Assembly: GCA_938023905.1 (NCBI GenBank)
Contig: CALJCO010000018.1
Location: 1-7,202, forward strand
Direction: 5' to 3'
Origin: an uncultured Collinsella sp.
GTDB taxonomy: Bacteria > Actinomycetota > Coriobacteriia > Coriobacteriales > Coriobacteriaceae
DNA: 7,202 nt
The translations under genes and the position numbers were made by a program. Below the pieces are notes generated by a model. The model was given only the letters and a program-made list of their open reading frames with translations, searched no databases and was not told where the DNA came from. Position 1 is the first letter of the stretch, and every line of letters begins with the position of its first letter. Below are positions 1 through 5,447 of the stretch, one piece after another.

Positions 1-125
1 CCCTCGTCGGCGACCTTGTCGGCGAGCGCGGTCATCTTCTTGCCGGTCTCGTAGACGTTCTTGCCGTCCTCGACGTAGCCCTCCTGGCTAAAGTGCATGA
101 TCTCGATCTTCTCGGTTTCCTTCAT
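1..125 (-). CDS. SIS-domain sugar-phosphate isomerase/deglycase, N-terminal part (runs off the window)
   Basis: The first 41 codons of a minus-strand gene are present. The ATG at 125-123 is preceded by a purine-rich GAAAGGA about 7 nt upstream. The peptide begins MKETEKIEIMHFSQEGYV and continues into a helical stretch (DGKNVYETGKKMTALADKV). This resembles the N-terminal helix that precedes the first SIS domain in FrlB/GfrF-type phosphosugar deglycases and GlmS-like isomerases. In those families the enzyme acts in the cytoplasm on a 6-phosphorylated amino sugar or Amadori compound delivered by the PTS. The catalytic SIS region lies outside the window, so the assignment rests on a short segment and on context: a PTS nearby and a related C-terminus at the other end of the window. 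The gene has its own promoter (-10 at 183-188) with a leader of about 51 nt. Another short-helix N-terminus could look similar, so confidence is moderate. Confidence 0.55.
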   Translation of the reverse strand, partial: MKETEKIEIMHFSQEGYVEDGKNVYETGKKMTALADKVADE

Positions 126-146
126 GGCTTTTCCTTTCTGTCCTGC

Positions 147-167
147 ACGCGAATCTATACATCGCGT
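147..167 (-). other. small hairpin in the leader of the second SIS gene
   Basis: On the minus strand ACGCGA (167-162) pairs with TCGCGT (152-147) around a 9-nt loop, inside the predicted 5' untranslated leader and a few bases upstream of the ribosome binding site. The 6-bp stem is perfect, but no U tract follows, so it is not a terminator. It may affect mRNA stability or initiation, or be chance. Confidence 0.35.
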
Positions 168-175
168 TTCTTTTC

Positions 176-219
176 GATACCAATTATAGACATACACCTA
201 ACGTGTTTTTAATACCACT
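176..219 (-). promoter_or_regulatory. promoter A, driving the second SIS gene, with a TGGTAT-type operator
   Basis: A perfect -10 box TATAAT lies on the minus strand at 188-183, predicting a start near 176. No good TTGACA lies 16-18 nt upstream; the best hexamer is TAAAAA. The motif AGTGGTATTAAA (219-208) occupies the -43 to -32 region, and TTGGTATCGAAA overlaps the start. The same arrangement with identical spacing occurs at promoter B (3327-3370), which makes both much more credible. The weak -35 next to a conserved motif suggests control by an activator or by a repressor covering the -35. TGGTAT half-sites resemble operators of GntR/HutC-type regulators, but the regulator is not in the window and this family guess is inference. 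Confidence 0.7.
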
Positions 220-265
220 TTTCAATCTGCTCCAATCCTCGGTGAACGGTCGAAATTCTCTGGTG

Positions 266-277
266 AGTGGTATTAAA
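266..277 (+). promoter_or_regulatory. third, inverted copy of the AGTGGTATTAAA motif
   Basis: The 12-base motif AGTGGTATTAAA is repeated exactly here on the plus strand, 46 bp from the minus-strand copy at 219-208, so the two form an inverted pair flanking the upstream region of promoter A. It sits just after the MFS stop codon. No TATAAT lies 31 nt downstream on the plus strand, so it is more likely an auxiliary operator, possibly used for DNA looping, than a second promoter. Confidence 0.5.
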
Positions 278-295
278 TTAGAATTTGATGTATAG

Positions 296-1510
296 CTAAC
301 GCCCCTGGCGTCTCCCTTGTGTGACAAAGAACAGCGTTCCTACCAGCGCAATAATGGTCGATGCCCCAAACAGCACCGCCTGGACGCCCAAAGCCTCCGC
401 CAAAAACGGAGCCGCCAGCAGCGGCACCACGCCGGCGCTCATCAGGCCAAAACGCACAAAGCCGGTAATGCGCCCCAGGTATTTGATGTCTGCGCGCTCC
501 TGAATCAAGATCATCTGCAGCGGCTCCAGGAACCCCCAGGCCAGACCGTTAATCGCCTGACCGACAATCGCGACCCCCAGCATATCGGTGCCCACGTACA
601 CCATGGACCCAATGCCCACGGCCATGAGCGCGCCGAGCAGCAATCGCAGGTTGACATGGCGAGCAGAAAGCTTGGTCAGGATGAACGCACCCACCGAGGA
701 AGTGAGGCCCACGACCGAGGACAGCCAGCCCAGCCAGACGATATCCACGTTGAGCACATCGCGGTAGAACAACGACTCCAGCGAATCGAACGCGCCGAAC
801 GCAAAGAAACCCAAAAAGCCCGAGATAAAGATGAGGCGCAAGTCGTGGTCGCGAAACGTAAGTCGCGCACCCTCGGCCATACCGCCCAGAATACCGCCCT
901 TCGGCTTCTCCCCTTTTGCGGGAGCAACACACTCATGACAGCCCAAGGAGAGTACGGCCGCCACACCCATCATGCCCGCCATGAGCAGATAGACCGATTG
1001 CGTGGCAAAACAGCTCACGATGGCACCGCCGAGCAGCGGGCCAGCGGTATAGGCGATATTGCTGTAGAACACCATGAGACCGTTCACGCGGGTACGGCCC
1101 TCGGTGGTCGACTCTAGGTATCCCGGAAACGCATGCGTGCAGGTGTTGATAAAACCGCCCGCAAGTCCCAAGACACACGCGGCAAACACAAGCCCGGGGA
1201 CAGACAACGGCGCCAACCCCACGCCAAGCGAAAGCACCGCCGTAATCACGCACGTCACAAACGACGTCCGACGCGGTCCAAAGCGATCGATGACCGAGCC
1301 CGACACCATATTGCCCACCGACGTCATAAGATTGCGCACGAGCGTAATGGCAGCAACCAAAAAGGCCGTGCCAGCCAGATCATACGTGGCCGCACCGATA
1401 AGCCCCAAAAAGTAGACCGCGTTGTTGGCGCACCACTGCAGGGACTCAATAAGAATCAGCCTGACCTCTGCCGGCGTCAGGCGCATTGCTTCGCGATCCT
1501 TCGCGAACAT
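296..1510 (-). CDS. major facilitator superfamily transporter (probable efflux)
   Basis: A 404-residue hydrophobic protein with about 12 predicted membrane segments, the usual size for a 12-helix MFS carrier. The loop 2-3 motif A is visible as GSVIDRFGPRR at residues 71-81. Helix 5 carries AGPLLGGAI (156-164), resembling motif C, the glycine/proline signature of proton-driven exporters. A basic central loop (about residues 197-225) separates the two six-helix halves. The ATG at 1510 is supported by GAAGGAG 6 nt upstream. The gene follows the EIIC-EIID pair, but a strong terminator (1522-1567) lies between, with its U run only a few bases before the ribosome binding site. Expression therefore probably depends on read-through or on a promoter inside EIID, and none was recognised. 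Substrate is unknown; drug, sugar or metabolite export are all possible. Family confidence is high, function low. Confidence 0.85.
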   Translation of the reverse strand: MFAKDREAMRLTPAEVRLILIESLQWCANNAVYFLGLIGAATYDLAGTAFLVAAITLVRNLMTSVGNMVSGSVIDRFGPRRTSFVTCVITAVLSLGVGLAPLSVPGLVFAACVLGLAGGFINTCTHAFPGYLESTTEGRTRVNGLMVFYSNIAYTAGPLLGGAIVSCFATQSVYLLMAGMMGVAAVLSLGCHECVAPAKGEKPKGGILGGMAEGARLTFRDHDLRLIFISGFLGFFAFGAFDSLESLFYRDVLNVDIVWLGWLSSVVGLTSSVGAFILTKLSARHVNLRLLLGALMAVGIGSMVYVGTDMLGVAIVGQAINGLAWGFLEPLQMILIQERADIKYLGRITGFVRFGLMSAGVVPLLAAPFLAEALGVQAVLFGASTIIALVGTLFFVTQGRRQGR

Positions 1511-1521
1511 ACGAACTCCTT

Positions 1522-1567
1522 CTATACAAAAAGGGGATGGAGGGCATAGGCCCGCTCCATCCCCTTT
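1522..1567 (-). terminator. intrinsic terminator after the second EIIC-EIID pair
   Basis: On the minus strand AAAGGGGATGGAG (1567-1555) pairs perfectly over 13 bp with CTCCATCCCCTTT (1542-1530), closing a 12-nt loop that can itself pair as GGGC/GCCC. TTTTTG follows, the U run beginning in the stem base. It lies 34 bp after the EIID stop and directly abuts the ribosome binding site of the MFS gene. Confidence 0.9.
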
Positions 1568-1592
1568 CCAGGTTGCAACGAAAATCTATGCA

Positions 1593-2655
1593 GCCGGGCC
1601 CTTACGCCAGCACGCCGAAGAACGCGCCGACGATGCCCACGACCATGGTGGCCACGATCAGCACCATGGGGTTGATCTTCTTGGACAGCAGCCAGTAGTA
1701 CAGCCAGAAGGCGATCATGCCGAGCATGCCGGGCATGATGCCGTCCAGGATGTCCTGGAGGGTCTGGGCGTCCTCGCCCGAGCCGATGGCCACCGGGATG
1801 CTGGCCCAGAACATGTCCTTGCACATGGCGCCCACGACCATGACGCCCACGATTCCCACGCAGGTCATGATCTTCTGCATGAGGCCGGTCCTCTGGGCCT
1901 CGTCCAGGAAGCCCACGCCCAGCTCGTAGCCCTTGACGGCGCCCCAGACGCGCAGCGCGAAGCCGGGGACGTTGTAGATGAGCAGGAAGGCGATGGGGCC
2001 GAAGGGGTTGCCGGCCTGGCACAGGCTGATGCCCACCGCGGCGGCGACCACGCGCAGCGTCGACAGGAAGATGGAGTCGCCGATGCCGGACAGCGGGCCC
2101 ATGAGGGCGGCCTTGACGTCGTTGACGCTCTCGGGCTCGATCTCGCCGCGGGCGACCTTCTCCTCCATGGCCATCGCGATGCCGCCGACGAACGGGGCGA
2201 ACTGCACGGTGATGTTGAAGAACGCGCAGTGGCGGTGCAGGGCCTCGGCGTAGTCGTCGGGGCGGCCGGCGTAGATCTTCTTGAGCATGTTGGCGACCAT
2301 CAGGCAGAAGGCGATGTTCATCTGCTTGTAGTAGGTCCAGGAGAACTCCATGCCCAGGGCGCCGGTGTTGAGGGCGCTCTTGACGAGGTCGGAGCGCGTG
2401 ATCTTGTTCTCGGGACTAGAAGTCATCGTCCTCATCCCCTTCCGCGGAGAGCTGGAGCTGGGCTCCGCCCAGGCCGAGCAGGTCGAACTTGTCGATGCCG
2501 ATGATGATGGCGATCAGGGCGACGCCCAGGACGGGCACGTTGGCGTAGGAGCACAGCAGGAAGCCCAGGAAGTAGAAGGGCACGAGCTGCTTGGTGAGCA
2601 CCAGGCGGCCGAGCATGGCGAAGCCCATGGCCGGCAGGATGTTGGCGGCAACGCC
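1593..2655 (-). repeat. 1063-bp direct repeat, copy 1
   Basis: This segment matches 4385-5447 with no mismatch found, in the same orientation and at a constant offset of 2792. It covers the whole EIID gene, 9 bp beyond its stop, and the last 79 codons of EIIC. Identity stops abruptly at both ends: 1592 is A against G, and beyond 2655 the EIIC genes diverge. Inside, third codon positions are almost all G or C; just outside in this copy (2656-2870) A/T third positions become common. This suggests recent gene conversion or duplication. An assembly artefact is an alternative. Confidence 0.95.
1602..2435 (-). CDS. PTS mannose-family EIID, second system
   Basis: The 277-residue membrane protein belongs to the EIID component of the mannose/fructose/sorbose PTS family, which with EIIC forms the sugar channel. 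Family hallmarks are HRHCAFFNITVQF (68-80), the conserved KAALMGPLSGIGDS (108-121), the hydrophobic segment around residues 142-160, and a C-terminal membrane anchor after NPMVLI (255-260). Protein and DNA are identical to the EIID at 4394-5227. The start overlaps the EIIC stop by 20 bp, implying translational coupling. A second ATG three codons in (2426) has better spacing from GGAAGGGG and may be the true start, giving 274 residues. Its EIIC partner is the divergent copy, so one EIID sequence serves two EIIC types. No EIIA or EIIB accompanies this pair within the window. Confidence 0.95.
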   Translation of the reverse strand: MRTMTSSPENKITRSDLVKSALNTGALGMEFSWTYYKQMNIAFCLMVANMLKKIYAGRPDDYAEALHRHCAFFNITVQFAPFVGGIAMAMEEKVARGEIEPESVNDVKAALMGPLSGIGDSIFLSTLRVVAAAVGISLCQAGNPFGPIAFLLIYNVPGFALRVWGAVKGYELGVGFLDEAQRTGLMQKIMTCVGIVGVMVVGAMCKDMFWASIPVAIGSGEDAQTLQDILDGIMPGMLGMIAFWLYYWLLSKKINPMVLIVATMVVGIVGAFFGVLA

Positions 2656-3189
2656 GCAACCGTCGATGATGAAGGGCGGGATGAAGTCGAGCAGACCCTG
2701 AATGGCGTCGGAACCCAGATAGAAGGCGCCGCCGCACAGCAGGAAGTACTCAACGCAACCCCAAATTCCAATTCCCCAATGAACGGCGTAGATGCCTTTG
2801 AGGTTTCCCTTGAGGGCAAACTTGTCTGCCATATCGACAAACACAGGGAACAAAGCATTGGTAATGTTGCCGATCGTCAGCGAAAGGACGGCGATGGGCA
2901 TGGCGAGCGCGATGGCCGTCTCGGTACCCTGACCGAGCTGAATGGCAAACGCGCAGGCGAGCACGCCGCCGACGGTTTCGTTGGGCGGTACGTAGGCGCC
3001 GATGGAGATCGAGCCCATGAACAGCAGCTCAAGGCTCGCACCTACGGCAAGGCCGGTCTGCAGGTCCCCCAGCACCAGGCCCACGAGCGGGCACAGAACG
3101 ATGGGGCGGAACGCGTAGAGGGTGCCGAGCTGGTAGTCGAGACATCCAAACGCTCCGACTAAGCCGACGAGGATTGCTTGGACAAGCAT
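2416..3189 (-). CDS. PTS mannose-family EIIC, second system (mosaic gene)
   Basis: The 257-residue integral membrane EIIC carries family signatures QAILVGLVGAFG (4-15), RPIVLCPLVGLVLGD (28-42), ASLELLFMGSISIGAYVPP (51-69) and a hydrophobic C-terminal half. An upstream in-frame ATG at 3252 is possible, but the ATG at 3189 has GGGAGG 4 nt before it and gives exactly the length of the paralogue at 5208-5981. The two align without gaps. By hand count about 45 of the first 178 residues differ, some 33 of them within residues 101-178, while residues 179-257 are identical because they lie in the repeat. The middle region, richer in A/T third positions, may hold substrate specificity (inference). The C-terminus is acidic, ending GDEDDDF, and overlaps the EIID start. 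It is transcribed from promoter B through a long structured leader. Confidence 0.93.
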   Translation of the reverse strand: MLVQAILVGLVGAFGCLDYQLGTLYAFRPIVLCPLVGLVLGDLQTGLAVGASLELLFMGSISIGAYVPPNETVGGVLACAFAIQLGQGTETAIALAMPIAVLSLTIGNITNALFPVFVDMADKFALKGNLKGIYAVHWGIGIWGCVEYFLLCGGAFYLGSDAIQGLLDFIPPFIIDGCGVAANILPAMGFAMLGRLVLTKQLVPFYFLGFLLCSYANVPVLGVALIAIIIGIDKFDLLGLGGAQLQLSAEGDEDDDF

Positions 3190-3190
3190 A

Positions 3191-3209
3191 ATTCCTCCCA
3201 ATAAGGAAT
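3191..3209 (-). promoter_or_regulatory. hairpin enclosing the EIIC ribosome binding site
   Basis: On the minus strand ATTCCT (3209-3204) pairs with AGGAAT (3196-3191) over a 7-nt loop TATTGGG. The Shine-Dalgarno sequence GGGAGG is thus split between loop and stem, immediately before the ATG at 3189. The stem is only 6 bp and A/U-rich, so it could open readily. A translational control role is inference. Confidence 0.5.
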
Positions 3210-3223
3210 CTCGAACCGTCGCC

Positions 3224-3262
3224 ACTCCCGTCGCGCGCGTTGTTGATATCAATTCCGGGAGT
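3224..3262 (-). repeat. inverted repeat in the EIIC leader
   Basis: ACTCCCG (minus, 3262-3256) and CGGGAGT (3230-3224) form a 7-bp inverted repeat with a 25-nt spacer. The spacer contains the perfect 10-bp palindrome TTGATATCAA (3252-3243). It lies inside the untranslated leader between promoter B and EIIC. No U tract follows, so it is not a terminator. Confidence 0.45.
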
Positions 3263-3282
3263 TCGATTACACGGCTCGAAGC

Positions 3283-3317
3283 GTACCTGGTGTGCTGCTA
3301 ACACCCATGCCAGGTAC
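3283..3317 (-). repeat. 8-bp inverted repeat at the 5' end of the EIIC leader
   Basis: GTACCTGG (minus, 3317-3310) and CCAGGTAC (3290-3283) are perfect inverted repeats with a 19-nt spacer, starting about 10 nt after the predicted transcription start. They could form a 5' stabilising stem-loop or bind a regulator downstream of the promoter. An alternative pairing uses GGTGT and ACACC within the same stretch. Confidence 0.5.
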
Positions 3318-3326
3318 AAATGATTT

Positions 3327-3370
3327 GATACCAATTATAGGTATGCAGGTCCTTACTATTTAATACCACT
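3327..3370 (-). promoter_or_regulatory. promoter B, driving the second EIIC-EIID pair, with a TGGTAT-type operator
   Basis: TATAAT lies on the minus strand at 3339-3334, predicting a start near 3327. AGTGGTATTAAA (3370-3359) begins exactly 31 nt upstream of TATAAT, as in promoter A. TTGGTATCAAA overlaps the start. On the plus strand ATACC (3328-3332) and GGTAT (3340-3344) form an inverted repeat with a 7-bp spacer across the -10 box. The -35 hexamer (TAAATA at 17-bp spacing) is poor, pointing to regulator-dependent activity. The resulting leader to the EIIC ATG is about 138 nt. Confidence 0.75.
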
Positions 3371-3414
3371 CGCTCAGCGGGGTGTTTTTTACCGTAAACG
3401 GCAAACGTATCCCA

Positions 3415-4305
3415 TCAGGCATGTTCCTTGTTTCGATGGCGGACAAGCGCCACCAGAAAGCCATCGCCAAAGGCATCGGATGCCAAGTTGGCCACAATCA
3501 CCAAAACGATAATCGACGCACCCAAAAACTCGTTCCAGCGAAAGACCTCGCCAAAGAGGAGCGCCGACCAGCAGGGAGCGAGCACGACCTCGCTCATGCA
3601 GACCAAGTTGGCCGCAAACGCGTTGGTGCGCGCAATCCCCTTAGCATACAGCACGCTCGCAAGGCCGCTGCAAAAAAGGCCATGCACCAGCATGAGCCCC
3701 CACTCAAATGGTCTCACGGAGTCTAGGGCGCCGGCAAAATAGACGATCGGCAGCATCGAGATACCGCAGGAGATGAGCGAGGACACCATGGGCGACGCAT
3801 CGGGGCGAGAGTTCAAAAAGAAACACAGCCCAAAGGTGGCGCCCGAAATGACGGCAAGCAGGTTGCCGAGCATGCCCTCGACACTCAAATCACCTAAAAA
3901 GAAAAGACCCATACCCGTAAAAGCAACCACCACGGAGGCAATCTTCGCAGGCGAGGGCAACGTGTGAGTTGCGAGCGATTGATACACGATAACGAAAATC
4001 ATCGAGGTGTATTGCAGGACGATTGCGTTGCCGACCGTCGTGAGCTGGTTGGCAAAGTTAAACGTAGTGCCCGTCACGAAGTTGCAGACGGCCACAAGGG
4101 CAATAAGACGGCTGACGCGGAGGACAGGCCTGCCGACGAGCAGGATAAAGAGTGCCATAAATATTGCCGTGACGGCACCGATCAAAAGAGCTGACTGCGA
4201 ATTGGCGTGAACGAGGATGCCGATAAAGCTCCACAAGAGCGCCGTGCCAAATAGATACATCGCCCCGCTCACGCCATTGTCGGGTGGATTGTCAGATCGA
4301 ATCAC
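3415..4305 (-). CDS. EamA/DMT-family transporter
   Basis: This 296-residue hydrophobic protein has about ten predicted membrane helices built from two EamA repeats, the usual size for the drug/metabolite transporter superfamily. The first repeat ends around FNFANQLTTVGNAIVLQYTS (82-101), the second around AKGIARTNAFAAN (221-233) followed by EVVLAPCWSALLFGEVF (239-255); this proline- and glutamate-containing helix is typical of EamA proteins. The start is GTG at 4305 with GGAGGT 6 nt upstream. The gene begins 26 bp after the terminator of the upstream PTS operon, too close for an obvious promoter, so read-through or an internal EIID promoter is likely. No clear terminator follows before promoter B. 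Family members export amino acids or import and export other metabolites. In this setting export of an amino acid released from a glycated substrate is plausible but unproven. Confidence 0.87.
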   Translation of the reverse strand: MIRSDNPPDNGVSGAMYLFGTALLWSFIGILVHANSQSALLIGAVTAIFMALFILLVGRPVLRVSRLIALVAVCNFVTGTTFNFANQLTTVGNAIVLQYTSMIFVIVYQSLATHTLPSPAKIASVVVAFTGMGLFFLGDLSVEGMLGNLLAVISGATFGLCFFLNSRPDASPMVSSLISCGISMLPIVYFAGALDSVRPFEWGLMLVHGLFCSGLASVLYAKGIARTNAFAANLVCMSEVVLAPCWSALLFGEVFRWNEFLGASIIVLVIVANLASDAFGDGFLVALVRHRNKEHA

Positions 4306-4330
4306 GAAGCACCTCCAGCTAGCTTTCGGT

Positions 4331-4364
4331 AATAAAAAACGGCGACCGCAATGGGTCGCCGTTT
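4331..4364 (-). terminator. intrinsic terminator after the complete PTS operon
   Basis: On the minus strand AAACGGCGACC (4364-4354) pairs perfectly over 11 bp with GGTCGCCGTTT (4347-4337), with a 6-nt loop CATTGC and a following TTTTTTATT. It lies about 30 bp after the EIID stop at 4394 and about 15 bp before the EamA ribosome binding site. Confidence 0.93.
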
Positions 4365-4384
4365 CCCTTGGGGGCAGATAATAG

Positions 4385-5447
4385 GCCGGGCCCTTACGCC
4401 AGCACGCCGAAGAACGCGCCGACGATGCCCACGACCATGGTGGCCACGATCAGCACCATGGGGTTGATCTTCTTGGACAGCAGCCAGTAGTACAGCCAGA
4501 AGGCGATCATGCCGAGCATGCCGGGCATGATGCCGTCCAGGATGTCCTGGAGGGTCTGGGCGTCCTCGCCCGAGCCGATGGCCACCGGGATGCTGGCCCA
4601 GAACATGTCCTTGCACATGGCGCCCACGACCATGACGCCCACGATTCCCACGCAGGTCATGATCTTCTGCATGAGGCCGGTCCTCTGGGCCTCGTCCAGG
4701 AAGCCCACGCCCAGCTCGTAGCCCTTGACGGCGCCCCAGACGCGCAGCGCGAAGCCGGGGACGTTGTAGATGAGCAGGAAGGCGATGGGGCCGAAGGGGT
4801 TGCCGGCCTGGCACAGGCTGATGCCCACCGCGGCGGCGACCACGCGCAGCGTCGACAGGAAGATGGAGTCGCCGATGCCGGACAGCGGGCCCATGAGGGC
4901 GGCCTTGACGTCGTTGACGCTCTCGGGCTCGATCTCGCCGCGGGCGACCTTCTCCTCCATGGCCATCGCGATGCCGCCGACGAACGGGGCGAACTGCACG
5001 GTGATGTTGAAGAACGCGCAGTGGCGGTGCAGGGCCTCGGCGTAGTCGTCGGGGCGGCCGGCGTAGATCTTCTTGAGCATGTTGGCGACCATCAGGCAGA
5101 AGGCGATGTTCATCTGCTTGTAGTAGGTCCAGGAGAACTCCATGCCCAGGGCGCCGGTGTTGAGGGCGCTCTTGACGAGGTCGGAGCGCGTGATCTTGTT
5201 CTCGGGACTAGAAGTCATCGTCCTCATCCCCTTCCGCGGAGAGCTGGAGCTGGGCTCCGCCCAGGCCGAGCAGGTCGAACTTGTCGATGCCGATGATGAT
5301 GGCGATCAGGGCGACGCCCAGGACGGGCACGTTGGCGTAGGAGCACAGCAGGAAGCCCAGGAAGTAGAAGGGCACGAGCTGCTTGGTGAGCACCAGGCGG
5401 CCGAGCATGGCGAAGCCCATGGCCGGCAGGATGTTGGCGGCAACGCC
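4385..5447 (-). repeat. 1063-bp direct repeat, copy 2
   Basis: Same sequence and orientation as 1593-2655, covering EIID and the 3' end of EIIC in the complete PTS operon. The flanking EIIC sequence here is closer in codon style to the repeat than it is at copy 1. That weakly favours this copy as the donor and copy 1 as the converted recipient. Confidence 0.95.
4394..5227 (-). CDS. PTS mannose-family EIID, complete operon
   Basis: Identical at protein and DNA level to the EIID at 1602-2435, so the same hallmarks apply: HRHCAFFNITVQF at 68-80, ALMGPLSGIGDS at 110-121, several C-terminal membrane segments. It is the last gene of the SIS-EIIA-EIIB-EIIC-EIID unit and is followed by a strong terminator. 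Its start overlaps the EIIC stop by 20 bp, or by 11 bp if the second ATG at 5218 is used, consistent with coupled synthesis of the two membrane subunits. With EIIC it should form the permease through which EIIB-bound phosphate is passed to the incoming substrate. The almost exclusive use of G/C-ending codons suggests a highly expressed, well-adapted gene. Confidence 0.95.
   Translation of the reverse strand: MRTMTSSPENKITRSDLVKSALNTGALGMEFSWTYYKQMNIAFCLMVANMLKKIYAGRPDDYAEALHRHCAFFNITVQFAPFVGGIAMAMEEKVARGEIEPESVNDVKAALMGPLSGIGDSIFLSTLRVVAAAVGISLCQAGNPFGPIAFLLIYNVPGFALRVWGAVKGYELGVGFLDEAQRTGLMQKIMTCVGIVGVMVVGAMCKDMFWASIPVAIGSGEDAQTLQDILDGIMPGMLGMIAFWLYYWLLSKKINPMVLIVATMVVGIVGAFFGVLA

Noticed and set aside
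3267..3308. 13-codon leader-peptide frame (MGVSSTPGTLRAV) after promoter B
   Set aside because: It lacks a Shine-Dalgarno sequence, has no run of regulatory codons, and no terminator/antiterminator pair follows. It is likely chance.
3293..3309. Sigma-54-like TGGCA...GCA sequence in the EIIC leader, tempting because many mannose-PTS operons use sigma-54
   Set aside because: The spacing between the GG and GC elements is one base too long, it lies downstream of a good TATAAT promoter, and the suspected Actinomycetota lineage is not known to use sigma-54.
3362..3388. Plus-strand stem followed by TTTTTT, resembling a terminator
   Set aside because: The stem is bulged and contains a G-T pair, and no plus-strand gene ends here. 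It also overlaps the promoter B motif. On the minus strand the T run becomes an A run, so it does not terminate the EamA gene either.
3392..3401. CCGTAAACGG, a short palindrome recalling catabolite-control or LacI-type sites
   Set aside because: It is only 10 bp, does not fit the usual catabolite-response consensus, and has no second copy near promoter A.
1593..5447. Insertion sequence or composite transposon as the cause of the direct repeats
   Set aside because: The repeats encode PTS parts, with no transposase, terminal inverted repeats or target duplications visible. Homologous duplication or conversion is sufficient.
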